A stretch of DNA of 64,000 nt from Dendrolimus kikuchii (taxonomy: Eukaryota > Arthropoda > Insecta > Lepidoptera > Lasiocampidae). The notes beneath the pieces were generated by a model. That model did no database searches and was not told the origin of the DNA. It saw only the letters and a program-made list of their open reading frames with translations. The position numbers and the translations under genes are program-made. Positions 54,916-64,000 of this stretch are shown piece by piece. The stretch covers positions 6,401,001 through 6,465,000 of the forward strand of contig CM034398.1 of the NCBI GenBank assembly GCA_019925095.2, read 5' to 3'. Positions within the stretch are counted from its first letter, which is position 1; each line of letters begins with the position of its first letter.

Positions 54916-55345
54916 TCTATCTCGGATATAATTCCGGCATAGCAATAAGTTGAATGCAAACCTTGCTTGCTGAAAATGCGGCATATTAATTCTCAATAAT
55001 ATGCTACATTTTTTCAAATCATGAATCTCGTGGGCGAGCCTAACATAATAGGATAAATAAAAGCTCACCGTCTCCGCTGGCTCGGTCACGTGGAACGGAT
55101 GGGAGATGCGTCCGGTCGGCCGTCCCAAATATCGTTGGAAAAACAAAGTGGAGGCTGACCTGTAGGAGCTACGAGCCAATAATTGGCAAGAAACTGGGCA
55201 GGACAGGGAAAATGACATGTTCTCGTTTCGGAGGCCAAGGCTCACTTTGGGTCACTGCGCTGACGGAATGAATATGAGTGTTTTCAAATCATAATACGTA
55301 ACTAATGTAAATACGTCGCTATCTCTTCAAATTAAGTTTTTTTTT
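54916..55345 (+). repeat. Dispersed repeat S, split by a LINE
   Basis: TCGGATATAATTCCGGCATA, AAACCTTGCTTGCTGAAAAT before the LINE and TACGTCGCTATCTCTTCAAA after it match the contiguous sequence at 56733-56832. The LINE at 55023-55280 therefore inserted into an existing repeat. Confidence 0.6.
55023..55280 (+). pseudogene. RTE-like LINE 3' fragment with 12-bp TSD
   Basis: Flanked by perfect TTTTCAAATCAT copies (55011-55022 and 55281-55292). Read with frame changes it encodes HRLRWLGHVERMGDASGR, a KVEADL.ELRANNWQET block and RPRLTLGHCADGMN. This is the C-terminus of an RTE-type LINE of a different subfamily from the 8.8-kb element. It ends in GAATGAATATGAGTG instead of poly(A). Confidence 0.75.
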
Positions 55346-55865
55346 CTTTCTATTTGTGACCTTTTTCAGTTTGTATATGTATTCAATGTCAGTCTAAGCC
55401 TTGTTGAAATGTGTCCGTTAATATTGGGTTGGCAAGGCTTTTGGTTTCTCTCTATAAAAAGCTAGAATGGCTGCGAAACTCTTCTTCTCATATGCATTTT
55501 GGCAAACTCGGAAACCTTATGTAATCGTGATGTCCAGCTGTTCGTCTATATGTGTAAATCACAATAATGTTTCTCGGGTTTACGTATTACATTACATAGA
55601 TCATTAGAATTTCGCAGAAAGATGTAATCACAGAGTAATATAATAACACAGGTGTAACATATTTAGCGCGAAAGTTATGTAGTGAAATAACAATTTAAAA
55701 AAATACTGGGGGTAACCCCGTCGTAGATTATTTTTTCTTTCTATACAATTACCCCGTGTGTCGTTAGACCTTGGAAAAACATGACGACGTATCTTAATTA
55801 ATTTTTTAATTATTTTAAAATCGAAATATTGAAAAAAACCTAACTTTTTATTCAGTAGTTTGTGA
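55346..55865. other. Anonymous AT-rich DNA
   Basis: No gene or repeat recognised. Confidence 0.3.
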
Positions 55866-56072
55866 TCTATACTATTACTAATATTATATAGAGGTAAAGT
55901 TTGTGAGTTTGTGACGTTGTAGGGGGTAATCTCTGGATATACTAAACCGATTTTAAAAATTCTTTTATTGTTGGAAAGCTATGTTAACAGAGAGTGTCAT
56001 AGGCTATATAACATGACGCTATCTACCACGGGAGCGGGACAGAGCGCGGGTGAAACCGCATCGGGCCGCTAG
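55866..56072 (+). mobile_element. Helitron-like element with both ends
   Basis: Starts TCTATACTATTACTAATATT, AGGTAAAGTTTGTGAG; has AGGCTATATAACATGACGCT; ends GCGCGGGTGAAACCGCATCG, GGCCGCTAG. About 207 bp and non-autonomous. A short GC palindrome upstream of the CTAG fits the Helitron 3' hairpin. Confidence 0.78.
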
Positions 56073-56732
56073 TACTTAATAAAGGCAAGTTTAATAAAGA
56101 CTATAAAATACAAAATATTGAGAATTCTTAATATCTTGAATAAATTGACAGGGTTCCGGTCATTGCAGTTCGAGGGTACAAAAAAGGTATAGCTTACCCT
56201 AAATAAGTAAACTAAAATCTACACCAAGAGTGTAAAAGCAACGACGTAGTGAAACGAGAGGCATGTAATTGCGATATTTAGCTCTTTGTAGCAGCAAAGG
56301 CTAATTCTCCGAAACTTGGCATATTCGTATGGCCAGTAATTACCGGGACAGAGGGGCCGCCGCGGCTACCACGAACGCGCGTAATTAGACCGTCATTACG
56401 ACGCAAAGCAACGCAACAACTACTTGGAATAGTTATGGCCATGTTACACGTTGATAAAATTATAATAATATAGCGATAATATCCTGGTGAAAATTAAACA
56501 CTTTAACAGGGACAATGTTATATTAATTTTTGTTTCTTTGTTAGAAGAACAAAAGGAAGAAAATGTTTCTTTGAAGAAAAATCGATGTACTTACTAACAT
56601 TGCTTACATTATGTCTAAAAACTAAAAGCATATTTTAAGAATTTGTACGCTGCATTTTCAGCAAACAAGCTTTGCACTCAGTTTATTGTTCAAAATATTT
56701 ATTTTCAATCAAGATGCACTGAAAATCAGGGT
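56073..56732. other. Anonymous AT-rich DNA
   Basis: A GC-rich patch at about 56345-56395 has no recognisable feature. No gene. Confidence 0.3.
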
Positions 56733-56832
56733 TATGTCGGATATAATTCCGGCACAGCAATAAGCCGTGTGTAAACCTTGTTTGCTTTGTTTGCTGAAAA
56801 TACGTATACGTACGTGGCTATCTCTTCAATTT
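56733..56832 (+). repeat. Dispersed repeat S, intact reference copy
   Basis: TCGGATATAATTCCGGCACA to TACGTGGCTATCTCTTCAAT, uninterrupted; it defines the insertion point of the LINE at 55023. Confidence 0.55.
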
Positions 56833-57055
56833 TTTTTTTCTTTTTTTCAAAAAAATTTTCGAAAATTTTCATTTCATTTTCGTAGTTCAAAACTTAGATG
56901 GAACACAAATTTTATAAGTCTTTCGAAACTAACAATTGCGCATGTATTGACATGCATAGAGAGATGGAGAGACGACCAGATGTACATGAAGATTGTGTTA
57001 GAGTTCAGTTTTAGCTAAAATGGTTATGAAGTCTTCAAACATCGCAAACATTCAT

Positions 57056-57390
57056 TCATCCGTGCAGGAACGGAGAAAGAATACAATTTCCTGCGGCCGG
57101 GCGGCCTGTCGTAAGAGGCGACTTAACAACCCACAGCCAGGTGGTAGGGCACTTGCCCGACTGGATGGCTACCACCCCTGGTCTAAAGTATGTCGCCATA
57201 ACAACCTTCGAGTTGTGTTCCGGCATTAGTGACCAGGTTCCAGTTTCCCTTAAGAGAGCAGCAGCGCATTTGTAGCACCTTTGGTGTTGCAAATGTCCAT
57301 AGGCGATGGTAACCGCTTTCCATCAAGTGGGCCATTTGCCTGTCTGCTGATCTCCTGCAATAAAAAAAAAAAAAAAAAAAAAAAAAAAAC
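57056..57390 (+). mobile_element. Family C poly(A) retroposon, youngest copy
   Basis: Full length from TCATCCGTGCAGGAACGGAG to CTGCTGATCTCCTGCAATAA, followed by an uninterrupted run of about 29 A at 57362-57390. Such a long pure tail implies recent insertion. The 5' part (CGGCCGGGCGGCCTGTCGTA) has no convincing pol III boxes. The last 80-odd bases match the 3' end of the LINE at 48740. No coding capacity. Confidence 0.85.
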
Positions 57391-57607
57391 ATCAAACGAC
57401 ATTTTATGCCGCGTACTCATTTGCGAGCGGTAACTATAACCGAGCAAATACAGTAACACTGATCTTTTCTGACCTCGCGAGCCACGTAGACACTACGATT
57501 TTTGGTTACAGTAACTGAGGCCTTACTATCAGACGTCTTTCGTCGTTCGTTTTCGTCCGATCAGCCGAAAGAGTCAATGAAATTTTAGATAGAAGACAGA
57601 AAGAACA

Positions 57608-58061
57608 AAAATCGAAATGTGTGCTGGACACATAGTAGAAGTAAGATTTCAACGGATGACAACGGACAAGTGGCAAAACGAATCGCAATAAAAATTTTAA
57701 CTTGAAGTTTTACGGGCAGGTATTCAAATTGGACAAGTACATTAACAACCTGCCCGTAAAACTTCAAGTTAACATTTTTGTTGCTATTTGTTTTGCCACT
57801 TGTCCGTTGCCATTCGTTTTTCCACTTGTCCTTTGCGATTCTTATTTCCACTTACATTTTAATGGATGCATTTTTTATTTAAACATATTTTATTTTATCA
57901 AACAAAAAAACTGGATTCGATCCGGAACCAAAAAAACATCAATAGTCTACTCTAAAATTATGCCGCCTTTCACCACGCGATATACCTTCTACCCCCTCCA
58001 CGCGGCCGTAACGCTTTTTTGTGACAGAAAAAACCCCGTCTGTATAGAAATTTCACTTCAA
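57608..58061. mobile_element. Foldback DNA element F, copy with right arm
   Basis: A spacer (AATCGAAATGTGTGCTG) precedes an internal hairpin (arms 57660-57721 and 57747-57809: CAACGGACAAGTGGCAAAAC, AAGTTTTACGGGCAGGT). A terminal arm at 57853-58061 (AAACATATTTTATTTTATCA, GGTTCC in reverse order, TTATGCCGCC) is the reverse complement of 19617-19830. The left arm is missing. The 156-codon frame across it is incidental. Confidence 0.65.
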
Positions 58062-58919
58062 AAATATTGCTGTAAAACTACAATAATAAAATCTATAAAA
58101 CACAATAATAAAATGGAACATACAATGGAAAATGTATTAAATATAATAAAAAACAACCAAAAGAAGTTCTAAAACGAATGAGGAAAGACGGTTGAGAGTA
58201 AGTCCTCTGCAATGGTTACGGTTAGGGCTCGAAGGTGAATACGTGGCTTTATATGAAGCCACACAAAATAATCGTCAATAGAAATAGGTAAGCATTTCGA
58301 TTTCACAAACAAGAAGCCCTATAATCACCTAACGACGTGAACTACTTTGAGGTATCGACCTTCATGAGGCAGAATTCTTGAAAATCAAACCAGTCTATTA
58401 TGTGTTTTTTATTTATTTATTATTAACAACTCTACGGACTCGAGTTCCGTACCCTTTTTTATAACTTAATTTCTAGATTTAATTTTTTGAATTTAACACG
58501 CTTATTAGTTATTTTGCTTCTTGTGTGTGACATTAATTTATTGATTTTTCTGTTGAGGTGTATGTATCTTACGAATAACATATTATATTAACTTATTCTA
58601 GTTTTAATACTAAACTTATACTAATGTAGAGTGTATCTGTTACATGCTGGTGTTGTGAGGAAGTGCATGTGCAGTGTGGGCCTTATATCTATACTTATAT
58701 ATATTGTCCTATCTAGTGCCATGTGTGTTGTTTTTTTTCTTTTCTGTTCTTTTCTTTGTGTGTCTTGGTTTGTTTCTGAAGTATGCGTGTTATGCAATGC
58801 GGTGGTAGTGCGCGTTGGTTTGAGTACGTGTATAAGTTTTGTTGTTAGTTAGTTAGTCTATTATGTGTTAGTTTCTAGGAATTTTCGTATAACTGGAAAA
58901 CATACAAATATAGTAATAT
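58062..58919. other. Anonymous DNA
   Basis: A GT-rich frame at 58631-58852 has low-complexity composition (valine, cysteine and phenylalanine rich) and no recognisable domain. No repeat matched. Confidence 0.35.
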
Positions 58920-58931
58920 TATTGAAATAAA

Positions 58932-59126
58932 TAACACACCTTTCATGATCAAATTAATCGTGTACTAGCAGAAGGTGATGTCAGGAGCCTTAAGAACAGA
59001 CGAACGTGCATGACAAGAGTTATGAATGTTAAAGAAGCGAGTGAGGTGTGTAAGAATAAGCCTAAATGGCGCTCTGTTGTTCGTGCCTACCCCGCAAGGG
59101 CACTGGCGTGAAGTTATATATGTATG
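58932..59126 (+). mobile_element. RTE-like LINE, third copy, 5' truncated
   Basis: A 195-bp copy flanked by a perfect 12-bp duplication TATTGAAATAAA (58920-58931 and 59127-59138). It encodes the end of the ORF (HDQINRVLAEGDVRSLKN-like, ending YPARALA) and the short ATGT tail. It confirms the common 3' end of the family. Confidence 0.88.
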
Positions 59127-59245
59127 TATTGAAATAAACTTATCTTTAATGGCAATCACGGAAAATATTGGCATTTATTACGTTTAACTAACTAAATTAT
59201 AAATAAGTATATATACAGATTAAAGTTAAACTATAAAATCTAGTG

Positions 59246-59365
59246 ATAAAACTACGTTTTAACGGTTTTAAGCGCGGTAATTAAAAATAAAATAAAAAAT
59301 ACTGCGCTTAAAACCGTTAAAACGTAGTTTTATTATGTATACAAGTCGCGAAAACTTAAGAAAAT
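59246..59365. mobile_element. MITE family 3, internally deleted copy
   Basis: AACTACGTTTTAACGGTTTT, AAGCGCGGTAA faces TGCGCTTAAAACCGTTAAAA, CGTAGTTTTATTATGTATAC. The two arms are separated by about 20 bp of AT-rich DNA, and the left end is cut short. Confidence 0.65.
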
Positions 59366-59377
59366 ATTATATAAAAT

Positions 59378-59745
59378 CTAGTGCCAGACCGCTGTCAGTT
59401 GGGATCGTGCCCAAAAGACTGGCCACATTACCTCGCTGTATCGCAACGCTAACGCGTTGTCCAAGGTACAGACCAGTCCTTTGGTCACGTGAGATGTCTA
59501 CCAGGCGTTTCGCTGTCTCGATAAAGTTTGTGCGCCTCAGGCCTCCATGGTCCCAGGGTCTCGACCCCAAAAGCCGCAAATATGTAACCATTTCCGATGG
59601 CGGAATATTTGCGGCATTTTAGGGCCTCCTGTTGTGCAGCAGCTGTACCAGCAGACATGCTAGTGGCTGAAAGATGGGACGCCGCCAGAGTATCGACGCA
59701 AGACGCGTCCCATACTAAAGGGCGACCCATCTTCCAGAGCACCAA
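59378..59745 (-). pseudogene. LINE ORF C-terminal fragment with conserved stem
   Basis: Longest copy of this family. On the minus strand, across a frameshift: RKYSAIGNGYIFAAFGVETL, then LSRPWDHGG-like GPWxPEAHKL, FIETAKRLVDISRDQRTGLY and LGQRVSVAIQRGNVASLLGT. The stem arms CCAAAAGACTGG (59411-59422) and CCAGTCCTTTGG (59473-59484) pair in the transcript with one G-U wobble. No RT core. Confidence 0.65.
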
Positions 59746-59766
59746 TCATAATATTATTTCATATTA

Positions 59767-60030
59767 TTCAAGTGGGCCTTCAGGGCCAAATCCTAAAGTA
59801 TACGAATTAGAAATTGATTCTTATAAGTTACATTATGATTTGGTATTAATAATACAGGTTGTGTTTATATTTTCAAAATATAATTTAGCCGATTTGATTC
59901 CTGACAAGGGTAATCGATTTTTCAAAAATCTAATGATACCACTTTAGTTTTCCTCAAAATCGGCCTCAGGAGTCTTTGAGTGTTCGCTATTTAGCATAGT
60001 TTAGTATTTGGCCCTGAAGGCCCACTTGAA
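59767..60030. mobile_element. MITE with roughly 34-bp inverted ends
   Basis: Left TTCAAGTGGGCCTTCAGGGC, CAAATCCTAAAGTA; right, reversed, TTCAAGTGGGCCTTCAGGGC, CAAATACTAAACTA. 264 bp, non-coding. A diverged single end lies at 61315-61351. Superfamily not determined. Confidence 0.78.
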
Positions 60031-60214
60031 AATTCACCCTGTTTAGTCATAATCAGAAAGTCCTAATAAGCTTATCTTTCAATTTTATAATTTTCTTCCA
60101 ATTTATGATTGATTTAAGTTTAAAAAATAATTTTCAAATTGGACATTGATTGAAAGTTTCAATTTAGATTTTCTATAAAATCAAGAACGGACTGGTGGCC
60201 CTAACCAAGATGCA

Positions 60215-60432
60215 GAGTACAAAAAACAGTCCCGCCAACATTGAATAAATGTAACGTTTATAAAATATAGAAACGTGTAAAAAATATTGCAATGTTGACA
60301 ATGACAAACCCCTTTGTTTCTTATTATTAATCTCAGTGTTTGTCATTGTCAACATTGCAATATTTTTTACACGTTTCTATATTTTATAAACGTTACATTT
60401 ATTCAATGTTGGCGGTACTGTTTTTTGTACTC
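60215..60432. repeat. Near-perfect long hairpin (95-bp arms)
   Basis: 60215-60309 and 60338-60432 are reverse complements over 95 bp with a single mismatch (GCGGG against GCGGT), around a 28-nt loop. Arms start GAGTACAAAAAACAGTCCCG and end TGTTGACAATGACAAAC. It could be a foldback MITE made almost only of its arms, or, if transcribed, a hairpin RNA precursor of small RNAs. No copy elsewhere in the window. Confidence 0.9.
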
Positions 60433-60596
60433 GTACAAGCAACTTTAAGGTGACGAATCTTTTCATACCGTGACTGTATCTGCGCAGTATACCAATTTCA
60501 ACACACGCGACAGTGTACGAAATTGTGTAAGCGGGGCAAAGCTAAGAATGCAAAGCAAGCAACACTCTGCCTTTTGTCTCTGCGAATAAAGTTCAA
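60433..60596. other. Anonymous spacer
   Basis: No signal. Confidence 0.3.
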
Positions 60597-60902
60597 TCTA
60601 TATATATATAATAAAATTGTAGAGGTCGAATTTCCGTACAATGAAAAAAAATCCTAAAAACCGAGTCAGGGGGATGTAAAAAGTGAAATAGAACTAATTT
60701 AGATTTCTTTCAAATTTTTTGTTTCTCTGTTTGTCTGTCTGTTTGTACCGGCTAAGCTCCGAAATGACGAAGAAATTTTGTATGGTGGTAGCTTATATCC
60801 CTGGTTAACATATAGGATACTGTTGATCCCGAAAAATTAAAGAGTTCCCGTGGGATAGTTAAAAAACCGCACCACGCGGACGAAGTCGCGGGCATCAGCT
60901 AG
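60597..60902 (+). mobile_element. Helitron-like element with both ends
   Basis: Starts TCTATATATATATAATAAAA and ends CCACGCGGACGAAGTCGCGG, GCATCAGCTAG. The interior has GTTTGTCTGTCTGTTTGTAC. About 306 bp, non-autonomous. Confidence 0.78.
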
Positions 60903-61314
60903 TATAGAATATTTACATGTCGGAAACTAAAACGCTTTATCTGCGCAAACGAAAACTGCCGATCGGAATTATGTACTCGTAATACTATAGAATCAGTCAA
61001 AACTATCATTAACGTTCGTTAATGATAGTTTAATGGACGTGTAATTATAGGTTATTTGGGACGAAGGCATCACGCATAAAAAATTCTCAGAAATATGTTA
61101 AACGATTCCATATAAACAATTAAAGTAGCCTATTATTTAAAACAATCGATTAGAAGTTACAATCAACACCGCCTTGAAATTTTGTAGAGATGTGACGTAA
61201 TTTCCCTACAGCCTTGTCTGGTGTATTAAGTTTTCAGTATAGCTTAGCCAAGTTGTAGGTCTATGATTGACGTCAAACAACATATTACAAAAAGAGAGCT
61301 GCTATACAGGTGAA
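60903..61314. other. Anonymous AT-rich DNA
   Basis: No gene or repeat recognised, apart from a short palindrome AACTATCATTAACG/CGTTAATGATAGTT near 61000-61031. Confidence 0.35.
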
Positions 61315-61351
61315 TTTTTCAAGTTTGTCTTCTGGGCCAAATTCCAAAGAT
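61315..61351 (+). mobile_element. Single MITE end
   Basis: TTTTCAAGTTTGTCTTCTGG, GCCAAATTCCAAAG is a diverged copy of the end at 59767. No partner found. Confidence 0.4.
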
Positions 61352-61389
61352 TCATTTAAAAATCCTTTATTTAAAAAAAATCATCCGTG

Positions 61390-61630
61390 GAAGCGGGAAC
61401 TAAAGGATGATATTGTGCTATGCAGTATAATTACTTTTTAAATATATATAATTATTTAAAATGAACAACAATAGTTGTAGCATATTGAGTTTTTGAGTAA
61501 GTACCAATTGTGTTATAGCGAAAAATGTGAACTGTGTAGTCGAAAAATGTCACCTTCCGAGTTGTCACAAGAAATGCTTTGATTTGCGTCAGTCAAAGAA
61601 CCTACAATTTGACTGAGCTGTACTGAAGAT
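61390..61630 (+). repeat. Dispersed repeat Q (second copy)
   Basis: GAAGCGGGAACTAAAGGATG, TTGTGCTATGCAGTATAATT, GAGTTGTCACAAGAAATGC and AACCTACAATTTGACTGAGC align with 36050-36260. Confidence 0.6.
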
Positions 61631-62169
61631 TTACTACACCGCATAAAGCTGAATAGATTAAGTTCCTTTGGCTGCCCTTGTAGTGAATACTAGTATGACT
61701 ACTACTTAATTATTCGAACCATTAATATCCTTTGATGAATTTGTGATCATTTATGTAGCGTCAAAAAGATAATTGACGCAATGTATGAAAAATACCTATA
61801 TAATTTTATCTATTCTCGTAAGCGGTAGCGTTATTGATTTGATATTTCAAAGAAGTGATCATAATCGCTGTAGTTTAATAGTGTTTATACACGATACGTG
61901 TAATTAGCTTTAGGCTTATTACCTTAATCTAATCTGAAACCTATTATATTTACACATACAATTAAATTACTAGAAATGTTCCCCTATCGCGTAACCCAGA
62001 TACTGTTGGAATTATAAACTGCGCAATTATGAGGCTTCAAATATGAGATCGTACGAAGTTAGTACATTTAGGGAAGATATAAATTTTCCTCGCGGCTTCG
62101 CTGCGCGTTAAACCCTAGGTAGGGCACTTTATTGCGACAAGCGCCGTCGCGTCGTGAGATGCAGACGCT
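61631..62169. other. Anonymous AT-rich DNA
   Basis: No gene or repeat recognised. Confidence 0.3.
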
Positions 62170-62400
62170 CTCCTGAATAGCCATTTTTGACGAGGAGATA
62201 TCCTATGACGGACTTATCACCGTGTGGGGATCACGCCGAGGGCGTGTGAAGACTCGCCGGAATGTTGCCGGAATACTCAGTAATACTCCCCGTCTTCCTT
62301 CCAGTGGCATATAGCCAGGGCCGCGGGAAGTGGCTGTCGCCTGCTCCGCACGAGCCCCGGCAGCGTCGGCCAGAATGGCCTCATCCATTGTCACTGGCTA
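62170..62400 (-). repeat. GC-rich family G fragment (5' half)
   Basis: Minus-strand wording ATSRGPGYMPLEGRRG and the DNA blocks GCGGCCCTGGCTATA, GAGTATTCCGGCAACA, CGAGTCTTCACACGC match 63555-63680 in the plus sense. GC-rich, frame broken. Confidence 0.55.
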
Positions 62401-62650
62401 ACTCAGGCTGGCGCAAAGGACCATGTGGTGACAGAATGGTGAACATGGAACAACTCCGCTTCCTCATCCTGCGGGCTGTTTCGGGTGGCCTCTCCTCTGG
62501 GTTTCGCCTGCGATCGTTTGCTCACAGCGCCAGAGGTCATCCAAGCCAATCCGGCAATGAAGTTTTTCGTCCGGGTGGTCCGGCCCAATAGTCCCGATTC
62601 AGCTGTAAGGTCTTCGGACCAATAACATAAAGTCAAGTCCCTATAAAAAA
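62401..62650 (+). mobile_element. GC-rich retroposon fragment with jockey-type 3' tail
   Basis: It ends TGTAAGGTCTTCGGACCAAT, AACATAAAGTCAAGTCC followed by TATAAAAAAA. This is the same roughly 40-bp terminus as the jockey LINE at 52769-53602, while the upstream GC-rich body (TTTCGTCCGGGTGGTCCGGC) does not match that LINE. Either a different subfamily or a non-autonomous element with the same tail. Confidence 0.5.
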
Positions 62651-63240
62651 ACTGTTATAACTTTCAAAATATCATTATAAAAATAATTTTAATATCTGTT
62701 TAAAAAATAATTAAAATACTAATTGATTCGTTTAAGTTATGACATCATAAATTGTAAGCTGACAAATAGTATCTCAATTGTACTCATGCAACGGTTCCAA
62801 GCCCATGCTATAATAAAAAAGCTTGTCGCAGCTCAAATACTCTCTGAACAACAATACACAGATTTTCCACACATTCTGCTGCGACCGAGGTGTGTAAACT
62901 TTCCGTGAAAAACATTGGTAATAAAGGTTATTTCTGACCAACGCAATTGGTTTTCTGTAAACATAAGACTCTTACGAATATTACCTTGTGAAATTTTATT
63001 GATTCCATATTTCCTAATTATTATAACATTATTAAAGTAGGCCCCTATAGATATAAAAAGTCAGTTACATACGTGGAAGTACAGAGCTTTTTCTTGTCTC
63101 TTGATTTATCTTTTTACGGGAAGCTATCCCAGTTTTTATGACAAAAATAGTCCTTCTTTTTATTATAATTTGATGAATGATTTTATTATAAAAACTTTTT
63201 TAGCAATTACTTATATCATGTTACATATATTGTGAGAGCA
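62651..63240. other. Anonymous AT-rich DNA
   Basis: No gene or repeat recognised. Confidence 0.3.
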
Positions 63241-63272
63241 AATAAATAAATATTATTATTATTATTATTATT
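63241..63272. repeat. (ATT)n microsatellite
   Basis: AATAAATAAATATT runs into seven ATT units. Simple sequence repeat. Confidence 0.85.
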
Positions 63273-63424
63273 GATCGTTGAACTTTTCACTGTAGCATTT
63301 TAAATTTTCTAATATAAATCGACAATGATTGATGTTTTTATTTTAAAAAAAGACTAAGGTAGGTATACTCTTTTTAAATAAACCGACATATTGTAGAGCC
63401 TTAAATTACGTTTATTCGATTCCA

Positions 63425-63545
63425 GGAATCCAGACCATAGTAAATAACAGAAAGTTCGTTTACGCAATTTACCATACCAGCAATCAACTCTGGGACCTCT
63501 GCGTTCCAGTGAGTTAGTCTAAGTGGCCAAAGGCTCTTCCAGGGT
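63425..63545 (-). mobile_element. Degraded tRNA-derived SINE family A
   Basis: CCAGACCATAGTAAATAACA, TTTACCATACCAGCAATCAA and GGACCTCTGCGTTCCAGTGA follow the minus-sense order of 17185-17290. The B box is mutated and the head is short. Confidence 0.55.
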
Positions 63546-63985
63546 CTATGCGGAGTAGATGATAGCCACTTTCTGGGGCCCTGGCTATAGGGGAAAGAAA
63601 GGAACACGGGTCTTTTATTGGGTATTCCGGCAACAGGCCGACGAGTCTCCACACGCTCTCACCGTGAACCCCATACGGTTAGAATTCCGTACGTGCATTT
63701 CTCCTAGTCAAAAGTTCTCCTTTTCACACTCCACGCAGGTGAGGCCAATGAAGATGCTAAAAACTCGACTACTCGCAGCTCGCAGAAGTGGTTACGCTAT
63801 CTCTCCTCGACACTGGCCTAAGCCAAAGGAAGCAACACCGAGAATAGTGGGTATCCCCGACTACGGCGGGCATAGCAAAAATGCTATTAGCAACGCTATG
63901 CGGGGAATTCCACACTCCCCCATCGCGACTCCTCCCCGACGTCGTCAAACGGATTTGCCCTCGTCAAAAAAAACATGAACAAAGG
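63545..63985 (+). repeat. GC-rich family G, longest copy
   Basis: The plus-strand frame 63559-63978 (139 residues) begins GPGYRGKKGTRVFYWVFRQQ and ends with a proline/arginine-rich SPIATPPRRRQTDLPSSKKT, closing in an A-rich CTCGTCAAAAAAAACATG. Fragments of both halves occur at 5866, 35760, 54395 and 62170. A once-coding retroelement piece is likely, but no known domain is visible. The window ends soon after, so its 3' context is unseen. Confidence 0.5.
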
Positions 63986-64000
63986 CTTATCACTCAACCA

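Noticed and set aside
57702..58172. 156-codon plus-strand frame as a gene
   Set aside because: It crosses the hairpin and terminal arm of foldback element F, is not conserved in the 19.6-kb copy and has no recognisable domain.
63559..63978. 139-codon frame as a host gene
   Set aside because: Pieces of the same sequence are scattered at four other places in the window, so it belongs to a repeat family.
1..64000. Bacterial symbiont, viral or mitochondrial insertion
   Set aside because: No dense coding, operon-like spacing, rRNA/tRNA clusters or viral protein motifs were seen; every recognisable frame is a non-LTR retrotransposon.

Overview
The window looks like a gene-poor piece of an insect nuclear genome, most probably a moth or butterfly (Lepidoptera). 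It is AT-rich and has no bacterial operons. It is built almost entirely from transposable elements of kinds I associate with Lepidoptera: Helitron-like elements ending in CTAGT, a tRNA-derived SINE with recognisable A and B boxes, and fragments of RTE, R1, jockey and CR1-like LINEs. I found no host protein-coding gene I can defend, no tRNA or rRNA gene and no CRISPR array. One TATA/initiator pair near 45.9 kb is the only hint of a host promoter.

Layout. 0-8 kb: MITEs (one hAT type with its target duplication), a poly(A) retroposon with a 14-bp target-site duplication (TSD), and an R1-clade LINE scrap. 8.3-10.7 kb: an RTE-like LINE with an uninterrupted reverse-transcriptase frame, inserted into an older Helitron-like element. 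10.7-25 kb: Helitrons, MITEs and SINEs in mostly anonymous AT-rich DNA. 25-34 kb: R1 and RTE scraps, a nested foldback element, and a CR1/jockey-type LINE whose long frame is broken only by stop codons. 34-35 kb: a recent 328-bp tandem duplication. 35-48 kb: MITEs, SINEs, a second foldback element, a TIR transposon and a second RTE copy. 48.7-50.9 kb: a decayed endonuclease-RT LINE. 52.8-54 kb: a jockey 3' end followed by a TIR element. 54-64 kb: further nested LINE, Helitron and MITE copies, a near-perfect 95-bp-arm hairpin and GC-rich repeat pieces.

The repeats explain one another. The RTE LINE occurs three times with a common 3' end, different 5' truncations and a TSD at each copy. A roughly 300-bp poly(A) element (family C, six copies) ends with about 80 bp matching the end of the ORF plus 3' UTR of the LINE at 48.7-50.9 kb, which suggests it borrows that LINE's machinery. 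Several copies of a LINE C-terminal fragment keep a stem-forming inverted repeat whose two arms changed together.

I see no previously undescribed multi-gene system. The most unusual signals are structural: the covarying stem, the shared SINE/LINE tail, the 95-bp-arm hairpin, clusters of CTAG and TTCAG motifs, and a 169-bp unknown retroposon with a 13-bp TSD. Family names come from motif recognition, without a database search; TSDs, inverted repeats and motif positions were read directly from the sequence.
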